The notes under the pieces are model-generated. The model was not told the DNA's origin and ran no database searches. It was given only the letters and a program-made list of their open reading frames with translations. A stretch of DNA of 64,000 nt, from assembly GCA_002347265.1 (NCBI GenBank), contig DDYB01000017.1:102877-166876 (forward strand), in the 5' to 3' direction. Shown piece after piece: positions 7,715 through 15,844 of this stretch. Position 1 is the first letter of the stretch. Every line of letters starts with the position of its first letter. A program made the position numbers and the translations under genes. Origin of the DNA: Desulfobacteraceae bacterium UBA2245. Lineage in GTDB: Bacteria; Desulfobacterota; Desulfobacteria; Desulfobacterales; UBA2245.

Positions 7715-9130
7715 CTAAAGGCGAGCCAGCAGCCGTTCGTGGATGTTGTCGAATCCGCCGTTTGACATGACCAAGACCAGATCCCCGGACCGGACGGTTC
7801 TGAGGAGAAAATCGATGACCGCATCGGTGTCCGGAAAATAAAAGGCCTCCTTTGCCCGCCTTCTCAGATCGGCCACCAGTTTTTCCGAGGAAAACCGTAG
7901 ACTTTCGGGAATTTTTGATAGCAGCGGGGGCTGTCGTATGCAGATCAGATCCGCATCGTCAAAAACCGCGGGATAAACGTCCTGAAAGATGTTCCGCATG
8001 CTGGTGTTGGTCCGGGGTTCAAAAACCGCGACAATTCTTCGGCCTGAATAAAAATTCCGGACCGCCCGAAGGGTCTCTCGAACCGCCGTGGGATGGTGGG
8101 CGAAATCATCCATTACCGTGATGCCGTTTCGAACCCCGCGGATCTCCTGACGCCTTCGGATGCCCTGAAAGCTCTCCAGGCCCTGGTTGATAACCTCCGG
8201 GCCAAGGCCGAGACTTTCCGCCACGGCTATTACGCCAAGGGCGTTGTGCAGGTTGTGCGTCCCGATCATCGGACTTCTGAAAGCGCCGAAAACCCCCTGG
8301 CCGCAACAGGCGTCGAACCGCATCCAGGGCGCATCAACCCGGACATTTTCCGGATGCCACAGGGACCCTGAATCAGGTCCGTAGCCGGTCACGGGACATG
8401 GCGCGTCTTGAATCAAACCCGCGACATTGGCGTCCTGATCATAGGCAACCAGAATGGAATCTCCGGACATGGTGCCGACGTATCCCGCAAAGGCCTGACG
8501 GACATGATCCAGATCCCTGAAGATGTCGGCATGATCAAATTCCACACTGGTCAGAATGCCGCGGTGGGGCCTGTAATGCAGAAATTTCGGCCCCTTGTCG
8601 AAAAACGCCGTATCGTACTCATCCCCCTCGATGACGATATAGGGTCCGGCTCCGACCCGGTAGTTGCTGCCGAAATTTTTCACGATGCCGCCGATCATAA
8701 AGGAAGGATCCAGCCCGGCCTGATGAAGCACCCAGGCCAGAAGCGATGCGGTCGTGGTCTTTCCGTGGGTTCCGGCGACGAGAAGCTGTTTCTTGCCGGC
8801 CGCGGCAAAATGATTGACCGCCTGGGGCATGGAACAGAAGCAGAGCCCCGCCTGCTGCATTCGAACGACCTCGGGATTGTCTTTGCTGACCGCATTTCCG
8901 ACAACGACCAGATCCGGGCCATATGAAAGGTTGTTTCCCTCAAACCCGTCAAAAACCCGAACCTGCTTTTCACGAAGAAAATCGCTCATCGGCGGATACA
9001 CCTTTGCATCCGAACCGGTGATCGAATATCCCATATCCTTGAGCATGCAGGCCAGGGCCCCCATGGCGGTGCCGCACACGGCAATCAGATGAATGGATTG
9101 AACTTTTTCGGGAATGCGATTCGAAGACAT
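7715..9130 (-). CDS. mpl: UDP-MurNAc:L-Ala-gamma-D-Glu-meso-DAP ligase Mpl
   Basis: This Mur-ligase family protein (about 471 residues) has the N-terminal Rossmann motif IHLIAVCGTAMGALA and the ATP loop VAGTHGKTTTASLLAW. Its central block is IEGDEYDTAFFDKGPKFLHY and its late block is DDFAHHPTAVRETL. GTAMGALA plus GDEYDTAFFDKRPKF-like text is specific for Mpl as against MurC. Mpl reattaches recycled murein tripeptide to UDP-MurNAc in the cytoplasm. The ATG at 9130 is taken; a TTG two codons upstream with AGGAG is possible. It is convergent with the LUD gene (20 bp gap) and divergent from the sirtuin gene. Confidence 0.93.
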   Translation of the reverse strand: MSSNRIPEKVQSIHLIAVCGTAMGALACMLKDMGYSITGSDAKVYPPMSDFLREKQVRVFDGFEGNNLSYGPDLVVVGNAVSKDNPEVVRMQQAGLCFCSMPQAVNHFAAAGKKQLLVAGTHGKTTTASLLAWVLHQAGLDPSFMIGGIVKNFGSNYRVGAGPYIVIEGDEYDTAFFDKGPKFLHYRPHRGILTSVEFDHADIFRDLDHVRQAFAGYVGTMSGDSILVAYDQDANVAGLIQDAPCPVTGYGPDSGSLWHPENVRVDAPWMRFDACCGQGVFGAFRSPMIGTHNLHNALGVIAVAESLGLGPEVINQGLESFQGIRRRQEIRGVRNGITVMDDFAHHPTAVRETLRAVRNFYSGRRIVAVFEPRTNTSMRNIFQDVYPAVFDDADLICIRQPPLLSKIPESLRFSSEKLVADLRRRAKEAFYFPDTDAVIDFLLRTVRSGDLVLVMSNGGFDNIHERLLARL

Positions 9131-9386
9131 CGTCAATTTTTCTCCTGCAACCGGCGGTCATTTCCCTGCCGTTTATCATGTCGCCGGACATTTTACAAAA
9201 TCTGTTTTATGATATTCAGGAAACGGGATCAAGGGATTCGGTCGACGAACCACCGGGTCTGAATTTGAAAACCGCTTGAATTTCTTTCCAATATTTTTTA
9301 TACCTCATGCACGGAAACCGCCGGGCGGTGTATTTTCAAACGCCGAACTTTCTATCAGAAAACTCAAGTTAGAAGGAACAGCCTCC

Positions 9387-10217
9387 ATGGACAAGCCGCT
9401 TCAAGATATTCTCACCGGCATTGCGGACGGAAACGCCCGGATCACTGTATTGACCGGGGCGGGCATTTCCGCTGAAAGCGGAATTCCCACCTTCCGCGGG
9501 CCCGAGGGATACTGGACCGTCGGTTCCAGGGAATATCATCCCCAGGAGATGGCCACCTACGAAATGTTCGTTCAGAATCCCGACGAGGTCTGGAAATGGT
9601 ACCTCTACCGCATGGGCGTGTGCCAGAGAGCCCGGCCCAATGCCGGCCACCGGGCGATCGCGGAACTGGAACGCCTGTTCGAGGACCGGTTCACCCTGAT
9701 CACCCAGAACGTGGACGGTCTTCATCTTCGGGCCGGAAACAGCCTGGAGCGTACTTATCAGATTCACGGAAACGTGTTTTTCATGCGCTGTTTCCGGGAG
9801 TGCTCAGACCGGTTTTATCCCATTGCAAAAGGGGTGCGCCCCAAATCCAAGGGAGAAAAACTGACCGATGAAGACCGCCGGCTGCTTCGCTGCCCTCAAT
9901 GCGGCGCCGCAAGCCGCCCGCATATCCTGTGGTTCGACGAGACCTACAACGAGGTTCACTACCGTTACGACAGCAGTCTGAAAGCAGCCTCCGAAACCGC
10001 CCTTCTGCTGATTGTCGGCACCTCCGGAGCGACCCATCTTCCCAATCAGGTGGCATGGACGGCGGCCCGGCAAAAAGCAATGATCATCGACGTGAACATC
10101 GAGGAGAATCCGTTTTCCGCCCTGGCGATTCAAAGCAACGGCCGTTTCATTCGATCCTCCAGCGGCGCCGCGCTTCCGGAGATCGCTCAGGTCATGAAAA
10201 AAGCCCTGAACCGGTAA
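9387..10217 (+). CDS. Sir2-family NAD-dependent protein deacylase
   Basis: The 276-residue protein has the sirtuin blocks GAGISAESGIPTFRG (NAD binding), TQNVDGLHLRAG, and QIHGNVF with the catalytic His. It has Cys pairs for zinc (MRCFRECSD, spaced CxxxC instead of the usual CxxC, and RCPQCGA) and GTSGATHLPNQVA. It should remove acyl groups from lysine using NAD. The start at 9387 is chosen because the Sir2 fold begins just after it and AGAAGGA lies upstream; the longer frame to 9276 adds residues unlike the family. It is divergent from mpl and 93 bp upstream of the potassium transporter genes. Confidence 0.9.
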   Translation: MDKPLQDILTGIADGNARITVLTGAGISAESGIPTFRGPEGYWTVGSREYHPQEMATYEMFVQNPDEVWKWYLYRMGVCQRARPNAGHRAIAELERLFEDRFTLITQNVDGLHLRAGNSLERTYQIHGNVFFMRCFRECSDRFYPIAKGVRPKSKGEKLTDEDRRLLRCPQCGAASRPHILWFDETYNEVHYRYDSSLKAASETALLLIVGTSGATHLPNQVAWTAARQKAMIIDVNIEENPFSALAIQSNGRFIRSSSGAALPEIAQVMKKALNR

Positions 10218-10310
10218 ATATTGAAATTCAAATCCGCGGATCCATGCGGCAAATTCCGGAGCGTCATCCGATGATATCCCTGAATTCCGGAAATTTTTGA
10301 ACGGGTCTTC

Positions 10311-11675
10311 ATGAAGCATAAAATACACTTCTCCCCATTTTCTCTGCCCATATTGTTCTTCGGAGTCGCCATTCTCATCGGCACGCTGTTCTTGAGCAGT
10401 CCGGCCAGCATTGTATCCGGAGAAATATCGACAATCGACGCGCTGTTCACCGCCACATCGGCCGCTTGCGTCACCGGTCTGACCGTCATGGACACCGGCA
10501 GCCGCTTCACCCGCTTCGGCCAGACCGTGATTTTGTGCCTGATCCAGCTCGGGGGACTGGGAATCATGACCTTTACCGGTTTGATCTTCTATCTCTGGCG
10601 ACGGCAGGTATCCCTGACCGACCGCATCGCCGTGGGCCAGACCCTGCTTCACGACCCTGGCTTTGATCTTGGAAGATTCTTAACGCGGATCGTTCTGTGG
10701 ACGCTCGGCATCGAAACAGCGGGCGCGCTTCTGATATATATTCAGGACCCGCAAGGCTTCGGCGTTTATTCGGCCGTCTTTCACTCAATTTCCGCTTTCT
10801 GCAACGCCGGATTTTCGCTTTACAGCGACAGCCTGACCCGATGGAAGAGCCACTGGAGCATCAACCTGGTTTTCATCGCCCTGATCATGCTCGGGGGCAT
10901 GGGCTTCAGCGTGCTGACCGAAACGGTGGGCTGCATTCGGCAGTGGGTATTTCTGCGCCGGAAAAACCGGCCGCCCGTCCGTCTGACCTGGTATCCGCGG
11001 ATCGTAATTTCCACCAGCCTGTTTCTGGTTCTGGCAGGCTGGGGGTGCATTTATCTTGCCGAATTTACCGGACCCGGCCGGAACGCGCCCGCCACGACGG
11101 CCCTGCTGACCTCCCTGTTCCAGTCGGTGACCTGCCGGACTGCGGGTTTCAATACTCTGGACACCGGACAGATGACCAACGTATCCCTTCTGGTGATGAT
11201 CATTCTGATGTTTATCGGGGGTGCGCCGGGATCCTGCGCCGGCGGTATAAAAGTCACCACGTTCCGCGCGCTGACCGCCTTTGCGGCGGCCCAGATCAAA
11301 GGCCGTCAACAGGCCAGGATCGGGCGGTTCGCCATTGATTCGTCCACCATCAACAAGGCCCTGGTTCTGCTTTTGTTTGCAACGATCATTGTATTTACCG
11401 CCACGCTCGGCCTGAACATCACCGAAGCCGGGTTGAGGCCCCATCCCGAGGCAAAGGGTCTTTATCTTGAAATTCTTTTTGAAACGATCTCGGCCCTCGG
11501 CACCGTGGGGCTCAGCACCGGCCTGACCCCGCAGCTGAGCCTTGCCGGCAAATGCATCATCACGGTGCTGATGTTTCTCGGAAGACTGGGTCCGATTCTG
11601 TTTCTGGCGGCCATTCAAAGCTATCAAAAAGAACAATTCTATCGCCTTCCCGAAGAATCCATGCTCATCGGATAG
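10311..11675 (+). CDS. ktrB: Potassium uptake transporter membrane subunit (KtrB/TrkH family)
   Basis: The 454-residue polytopic membrane protein has the four selectivity-filter loops of the Trk/Ktr family: AACVTGLTVMD, AFCNAGFSLY, CRTAGFNTLD and ALGTVGLSTGL. A gate-loop region follows the third loop (FIGGAPGSCAGGIKVTT). It conducts K+, and sometimes Na+-coupled K+, across the inner membrane under control of the cytosolic ring encoded just downstream (18 bp). Its length suits KtrB better than the longer TrkH. Start ATG at 10311 gives a short cytosolic N-terminus before the first helix. Confidence 0.92.
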   Translation: MKHKIHFSPFSLPILFFGVAILIGTLFLSSPASIVSGEISTIDALFTATSAACVTGLTVMDTGSRFTRFGQTVILCLIQLGGLGIMTFTGLIFYLWRRQVSLTDRIAVGQTLLHDPGFDLGRFLTRIVLWTLGIETAGALLIYIQDPQGFGVYSAVFHSISAFCNAGFSLYSDSLTRWKSHWSINLVFIALIMLGGMGFSVLTETVGCIRQWVFLRRKNRPPVRLTWYPRIVISTSLFLVLAGWGCIYLAEFTGPGRNAPATTALLTSLFQSVTCRTAGFNTLDTGQMTNVSLLVMIILMFIGGAPGSCAGGIKVTTFRALTAFAAAQIKGRQQARIGRFAIDSSTINKALVLLLFATIIVFTATLGLNITEAGLRPHPEAKGLYLEILFETISALGTVGLSTGLTPQLSLAGKCIITVLMFLGRLGPILFLAAIQSYQKEQFYRLPEESMLIG

Positions 11676-11693
11676 GCTTTTCGGAGGAACGCC

Positions 11694-12347
11694 ATGGCAA
11701 AATTACGGATCGGCGTGATCGGACTGGGAAAATTCGGATTCCGTTTCGGTGCCACCCTGGTTCAGCTCGGACATGAGGTGATCGGGGTGGACAGTGATCC
11801 CGAACGCGTCCGCCAGGCTCGACACGTCTTCACTCAGGTCTATCAGGCCGAAGCCGCGGATAAAAAAGCCCTGGAACAGATCGGTTTCGCCGAACTCAAC
11901 CACGTGATGGTCAGCGTCGGAGATTCGATCGCCGCCAGCACGATGATTTCCATGTATCTGAAAGAGATGGGAATTCCCGCGGTGTGGGTCAAGGCGGTGA
12001 ACACGGATCATGAAAAGCTTTTAAGGAAGATCGGCGTGGATGAGGTGATCATTCCCGAACTGATGGCCGCCACCCAGCTTGCCAACCGCCTGGCCATTCC
12101 GGGATTCATCGAATATCTGCCTTTCGATCAGGAAGTGGCGCTCCAGGAGGTCGCCGTCAAGGAATGGGCCGGAAAATCGCTTCGCCAGATCAACCTCACC
12201 AACCGTTTCAGCATTCAGGTCATTGCCGTCAAAAAGGCCGGAATGAAGAATTTCAGGTTCATTCCAAAGGCCGATGAGCTGCTGCAGGCCGGCGATGCGC
12301 TGGTGCTGATCGGCCCCAAGGATCAGCTCTCCGATATCAAGCCCTGA
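11694..12347 (+). CDS. ktrA: Potassium uptake regulatory subunit (KtrA, RCK/TrkA family)
   Basis: The 217-residue cytosolic protein has an RCK N-domain with the Rossmann motif IGVIGLGKFGFRFG and the acidic D at VIGVDSD (nucleotide ribose contact). An RCK-C domain starts near residue 135 (EVALQEVAVKEWAGKSL, then LQAGDALVLIGP). One RCK unit is expected for KtrA, which forms an octameric ring under KtrB dimers and opens the channel when ATP or c-di-AMP binds. The start has GGAGG 8 bases upstream. The gene closes the two-gene unit and is followed at once by a strong hairpin. Confidence 0.92.
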   Translation: MAKLRIGVIGLGKFGFRFGATLVQLGHEVIGVDSDPERVRQARHVFTQVYQAEAADKKALEQIGFAELNHVMVSVGDSIAASTMISMYLKEMGIPAVWVKAVNTDHEKLLRKIGVDEVIIPELMAATQLANRLAIPGFIEYLPFDQEVALQEVAVKEWAGKSLRQINLTNRFSIQVIAVKKAGMKNFRFIPKADELLQAGDALVLIGPKDQLSDIKP

Positions 12348-12350
12348 AAA

Positions 12351-12379
12351 TTTCCCCCTTTCGAATCGAAAGGGGGAAA
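12351..12379. terminator. Perfect hairpin between convergent ktrA and hemL
   Basis: Two 14-base arms, TTTCCCCCTTTCGA and its exact complement, are separated by a single base. The element lies 4 bases after ktrA and 28 bases after the hemL stop. Its symmetry and A/T ends suit a bidirectional terminator. Confidence 0.7.
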
Positions 12380-12407
12380 TCGTACCGGCCGGAACGGGCC
12401 TGAAATA

Positions 12408-13691
12408 TTACAGCTCGGCCATGGTCTGCCGCGCGGCCTCAATGGTGGCATCGATCGCATCGGTTCCGTGAGCCGCCGAAACAAATGATGCCTCGAACTG
12501 GGAAGGGGCCAGATAAACGCCCCGGGCCAGCATCTTTCGATAATAGGCCGAGAACCTTTTCAGGTCGCTGGTTTTGGCAATATCGAAATTGATCACCTCT
12601 TTTCCGGTAAAAAAGAGCCCCAGCATCGATCCGACCCGCTGAAAATTGACCGGTATGCCGGCATCCAGAGCCGCTTTTTCAAGGCCCCGCGCCAGACGCG
12701 CCGATTTTTCTTCCAATGCCTCGTAAAATCCGGGTTTTTTCAGTTCGGAAAGCGTCGCGATGCCGGCCGCCATGGCCGCCGGATTTCCGGACAGGGTACC
12801 GGCCTGGTAAACCGGCCCCTGAGGCGCGATATGCTCCATGATGTCCCGCCGCCCTCCGTAAGCGCCGACCGGAAGACCGCCGCCGATGATCTTGCCCAGG
12901 GTGGTCAGGTCCGGAGTGATGCCGTAAAGACGTTGAGCCCCCCCATACGCCACGCGAAAGCCGGTCATGACCTCGTCGAAAATCAACAGGGCTCCGTGCT
13001 TTTCCGTCAGCCGCCTCAGGGCCTGCAGAAATCCGGACGCCGGCGGCACCAGCCCCATGTTGCCGGCCACCGGTTCCACGATGATCGCCGCAATTCCATC
13101 GCCCTGCCGTGCCATGACCTGCTCGATGGTTTGAATATCGTTGTAGGGCAGGGAAAGCGTATGGGCCACAAAGGACTGCGGAACCCCCGGACTGCCCGGA
13201 ATGCCGAGGGTGGCTACCCCGGACCCGGCCTGCACTAGCAGTGAGTCCGCATGACCGTGGTAACACCCGTCAAATTTGACGATCATGTCCCGTCCGGTGA
13301 ATCCCCGGGCCAGCCGGATGGCGCTCATCGTGGCCTCGGTGCCGGAATTGACCATACGCACCATTTCTACGGACGGCACGGCGTCGACCACCATCTCGGC
13401 CAGTTGTATCTCCAGTTCCGTGGGCGCGCCGAAGCTGGTGCCTTTCTCAAGCACTCCGGCAATGGCTGAAATGACGGCCGGATGCCGGTGCCCCAGAATC
13501 ATGGGGCCCCAGGACCCGACATAGTCGATATAGCGGTTTGCATCCGCATCAAACACCAGACAGCCCTCGGCATGATCTATAAAAAGCGGATTCACGCCCA
13601 CGGAACGCGCCGCCCGAACCGGGCTGTTCACACCGCCGGGAATGGTTTTCAATGCGCGCGTAAAAAGCGTCTCAGAACGTTGGGTTTTCAT
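12408..13691 (-). CDS. hemL: Glutamate-1-semialdehyde 2,1-aminomutase HemL
   Basis: The 427-residue PLP enzyme converts glutamate-1-semialdehyde to 5-aminolevulinate in the C5 tetrapyrrole pathway. The N-terminal block is IPGGVNSPVRA, the substrate loop is MVNSGTEATMSAIRLARG, and KFDGCYHGHAD follows. LLIFDEVMTGFRVAYGG holds the cofactor Asp and TTLGKIIGGGLPVGAYGG holds the Schiff-base Lys. Start at 13691 (MKTQRSETLF) is preferred over 13712 on family length. It is monocistronic as seen here, convergent with ktrA across a hairpin. Confidence 0.95.
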   Translation of the reverse strand: MKTQRSETLFTRALKTIPGGVNSPVRAARSVGVNPLFIDHAEGCLVFDADANRYIDYVGSWGPMILGHRHPAVISAIAGVLEKGTSFGAPTELEIQLAEMVVDAVPSVEMVRMVNSGTEATMSAIRLARGFTGRDMIVKFDGCYHGHADSLLVQAGSGVATLGIPGSPGVPQSFVAHTLSLPYNDIQTIEQVMARQGDGIAAIIVEPVAGNMGLVPPASGFLQALRRLTEKHGALLIFDEVMTGFRVAYGGAQRLYGITPDLTTLGKIIGGGLPVGAYGGRRDIMEHIAPQGPVYQAGTLSGNPAAMAAGIATLSELKKPGFYEALEEKSARLARGLEKAALDAGIPVNFQRVGSMLGLFFTGKEVINFDIAKTSDLKRFSAYYRKMLARGVYLAPSQFEASFVSAAHGTDAIDATIEAARQTMAEL

Positions 13692-13801
13692 GTCTTGACC
13701 GCATCCTTTCATTTTGTTTCAGGTCCGATGCAAAATGACGCCGCACCTCATGCAGGCGTCATCGTGCCTCCGGATTCCAGTCGGAACCTGCAAAAATTCA
13801 A

Positions 13802-13829
13802 TTGACAAACCCTGACAGACTCGTAGAAA
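13802..13829 (+). promoter_or_regulatory. Candidate promoter upstream of the Tpt1-like gene
   Basis: TTGACA at 13802-13807 and TAGAAA at 13824-13829 are spaced 16 bases. A strong AGGAGG follows at 13862-13867. It could drive the short frame at 13870 and then the gene at 14053. Confidence 0.4.
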
Positions 13830-13869
13830 GTGTCTTTTATCCTTGCCCCGCTTCCTGTAGAAGGAGGAT

Positions 13870-13956
13870 ATGATTGGAAATCCCGTATCCGCCTTCGAAA
13901 AAAAAGCCGGGTACCCGTTTCAGAGTTTCCATAAAATCGGAAACCTTCGGTTGTGA
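13870..13956 (+). CDS. Possible 28-residue leader peptide
   Basis: An ATG directly after AAGGAGG (spacing only 2 bases) opens a 28-codon frame that starts MIGNPVSAFEKKAGYP and ends in TGA. It lies inside a 361-base interval between hemL and the Tpt1-like gene that otherwise holds no gene, and in the same frame as that gene but separated by stops. The strong ribosome site is the only coding evidence. A TTG at 13874 has better spacing to the same site but leads into a frame that overlaps the next gene. It could be a leader or simply a non-coding RNA start. Confidence 0.25.
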   Translation: MIGNPVSAFEKKAGYPFQSFHKIGNLRL

Positions 13957-14052
13957 AAAGTTATCAGATACCCATGGGCAGGTCAAGCGGGGTTTTCACG
14001 ATCGGAAAAGGGATTTTGCCGCAAAAATCAATACGCTACAGGCTGAAACGCC

Positions 14053-14793
14053 ATGCAGAAAACCGCCAGGCGTCTGGCAAAAATCATCGCCTATGCCCTG
14101 GGACGCCGACCGGATGAATTCGGCCTGGTCCCGGACGCAGATGGCTATATCAAGGTGAAAACCCTTTTAAAAGCGCTTCATGAAGATGAGGGGCTGCGAC
14201 ATGTTCGAGGAGCCCATCTGAATGAAATACTCATCACATCGAAGAATCCCCCGTTCGAAATCGCCGGCGCTCGAATCCGCGCGTCATTTCGGACGTATCC
14301 TCCGATAGGAAAGCCGGCGGAAAACCTCCCCAAACTTCTGTACACCTGCGTTCGCAGCCGGGCATACCCTTATTTTCTGGAAAACGGGCTGAAAGCATCC
14401 CCGGATTTTCAGCCGGTCCTGTGCCGGGATCCGGCCATGGCCCTTAGAATCGGAAAGCGCCACGACCAGACGCCGGTCATGCTGATCATCATGGTTGCAA
14501 AATGCGCGGACCAGGGCGCCCGGTTCCTTGAAGCCGGAGAAGGTCTTTACCTCGCAGAACGGATTGCCCCGGACTGTTTTACCGGCCCGAGCCCGCCCAA
14601 AGAAAAACCAAAGCCCGCGAGCCCTGCACCCGCAGAGATCGAACCGCCCGGAAGTTTTTTGATGGATATGGAAAAGGCCCGGCAAAAGACCGGAAACCGG
14701 ATTCCGAAGGGAAAAAAAGATGAGATCCCCTGGAAAAAGGAAAGACGGCGCATGAACCGGAAAGACCGTGAAACATCGAAATGGCCGGAATAA
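14053..14793 (+). CDS. Degenerate Tpt1/KptA-like RNA 2'-phosphotransferase family protein
   Basis: The 246-residue protein follows the KptA/Tpt1 plan. RLAKIIAYALGRRPDEFGL (residues 6-24) matches the family block LSxxLSxxLRHxPxxxGL. RIRASFRTYP matches RIRANQGHSI, and PKLLYTCV matches PxxLYHGT. GARFLEAGEGLYLAERIAPDCF matches GxxFYxSxNGVWLxxxVPPxY. But the catalytic Arg-His of the first block is Gly-Arg here, the His of QGHS is gone, LYHGT is LYTCV, and the HVHLS block is absent. Only the Arg in RIRA is kept. So the NAD-dependent removal of RNA 2'-phosphate is doubtful, and an RNA- or ADP-ribose-binding role is possible. A Lys/Arg/Pro-rich tail of about 70 residues is added. It lies 70 bp upstream of tRNA-Lys(CTT). 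Confidence 0.65.
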   Translation: MQKTARRLAKIIAYALGRRPDEFGLVPDADGYIKVKTLLKALHEDEGLRHVRGAHLNEILITSKNPPFEIAGARIRASFRTYPPIGKPAENLPKLLYTCVRSRAYPYFLENGLKASPDFQPVLCRDPAMALRIGKRHDQTPVMLIIMVAKCADQGARFLEAGEGLYLAERIAPDCFTGPSPPKEKPKPASPAPAEIEPPGSFLMDMEKARQKTGNRIPKGKKDEIPWKKERRRMNRKDRETSKWPE

Positions 14794-14820
14794 AAAAAAT
14801 CCGCGGGTCTGCAAAAAAAA

Positions 14821-14849
14821 TTGACAATGCCGGACAACGCTGGTACAGA
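14821..14849 (+). promoter_or_regulatory. Promoter of tRNA-Lys(CTT)
   Basis: TTGACA at 14821-14826 and TACAGA at 14844-14849, spaced 17 bases, end 14 bases before the mature tRNA. Confidence 0.6.
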
Positions 14850-14863
14850 CTCTAATCGTTTAC

Positions 14864-14940
<77 letters not shown>

Positions 14941-14957
14941 AAATTTTCAATTGCCGG

Positions 14958-14985
14958 GTTAGCTTGTACGAGCTAGCCTTTTTTA
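14958..14985 (+). terminator. Intrinsic terminator after tRNA-Lys(CTT)
   Basis: GGTTAGCT and AGCTAGCC form an 8-bp stem with one G-T pair and a 6-base loop, followed by six T residues. Confidence 0.85.
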
Positions 14986-15012
14986 TTGTTCCAGGCCATT
15001 CGGTGAATGCGC

Positions 15013-15041
15013 TTGACACAGCGGGCCTTGTATTGTTAGAT
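15013..15041 (+). promoter_or_regulatory. Promoter of the rpsF operon
   Basis: TTGACA at 15013-15018 and TTAGAT at 15036-15041 are spaced 17 bases. The region lies between the tRNA terminator and rpsF and leaves a leader of about 60 bases. Confidence 0.6.
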
Positions 15042-15106
15042 ATTCTAATTTTTAAGGCTCATCCTTGCTCTGGACGGCCAGGGCTTTATATCCACAAGGA
15101 GGTTTT

Positions 15107-15529
15107 ATGAAAAGGTACGAAACGATTTTTATCAGCGATCCGGATCTTTCCGATGAAGGACGCGCCCCTCTTTTCGACCGCGTAAAGGATCTGATCACCC
15201 AGCATGACGGTTTTCTGGTGAAAGTGGACCCGTGGGGAACCCGCAAACTCGCTTACGACATCAAGAGAAAAACCCGGGGCTTTTATACCCTCGTGGACTT
15301 TTGCGGCGCCGGCGAACTGGTCAGCGAACTGGAACGGTTTTTCCGAATTGACGATCGGGTTCTTAAATTCATGTCGGTAATGCTGGCGGAAAAAGTGGAT
15401 CTGGAGGAAATCCGCAGGGAGATGGCGGAAGCGGCATCCAGAACGACGGCAGATGAAGGGCTCCAGGCCTCGGAAACAGCGTCTGAAGCTAAAGAGGCAT
15501 CGACCGTAGATACCGAAGAGGAGGCGTAA
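15107..15529 (+). CDS. rpsF: 30S ribosomal protein S6
   Basis: The 140-residue protein has the S6 fold signature. MKRYETIFISDPDLSDE is at the start, VDPWGTRKLAYDIKRKTRGFYTLVDF is in the middle, and ELERFFRIDDRVLKFMSVML follows. The last 45 residues are an acidic, Ala/Glu-rich tail typical of longer bacterial S6. S6 binds 16S rRNA with S18 on the platform of the small subunit. The ATG at 15107 follows a perfect AAGGAGG. It leads the unit rpsF-rpsR-DUF2232-rplI-dnaB, with rpsR one base downstream. Confidence 0.96.
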   Translation: MKRYETIFISDPDLSDEGRAPLFDRVKDLITQHDGFLVKVDPWGTRKLAYDIKRKTRGFYTLVDFCGAGELVSELERFFRIDDRVLKFMSVMLAEKVDLEEIRREMAEAASRTTADEGLQASETASEAKEASTVDTEEEA

Positions 15530-15530
15530 C

Positions 15531-15806
15531 ATGGTGTTTCAACGCAGACAGGAAAACGGCAACGGCAAGAAAAGAAAACGGAGAGTCTTTCATCGTCGCA
15601 AGGTGTGCCGGTTCTGTGCCGACAGTAAAATTGCGATTGATTACAAGGATCAGAAGTTATTGAAATATTTCATTACGGAGCGGGGGAAGATCATCCCCCG
15701 GCGCATTTCCGGAACCTGCGCCGCACATCAGCGAACTCTGAACCAGGCCATCAAACGCGCAAGAACCATTGCCCTGCTACCCTATGTGGGCCCGTTTGAG
15801 TTCTGA
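15531..15806 (+). CDS. rpsR: 30S ribosomal protein S18
   Basis: The 91-residue basic protein has the S18 signature IDYKDQKLLKYFITERGKIIPRRISGTCAAHQRTLNQAIKRARTIALLPY. The N-terminal CRFC pair and a later Cys mark the zinc-ribbon form of S18. It pairs with S6 on the 30S platform. It begins one base after the rpsF stop, so translation is coupled. Confidence 0.97.
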   Translation: MVFQRRQENGNGKKRKRRVFHRRKVCRFCADSKIAIDYKDQKLLKYFITERGKIIPRRISGTCAAHQRTLNQAIKRARTIALLPYVGPFEF

Positions 15807-15844
15807 ACCGACCCAAGAGAACAGGTGTTAAGGTATTGCGTACC

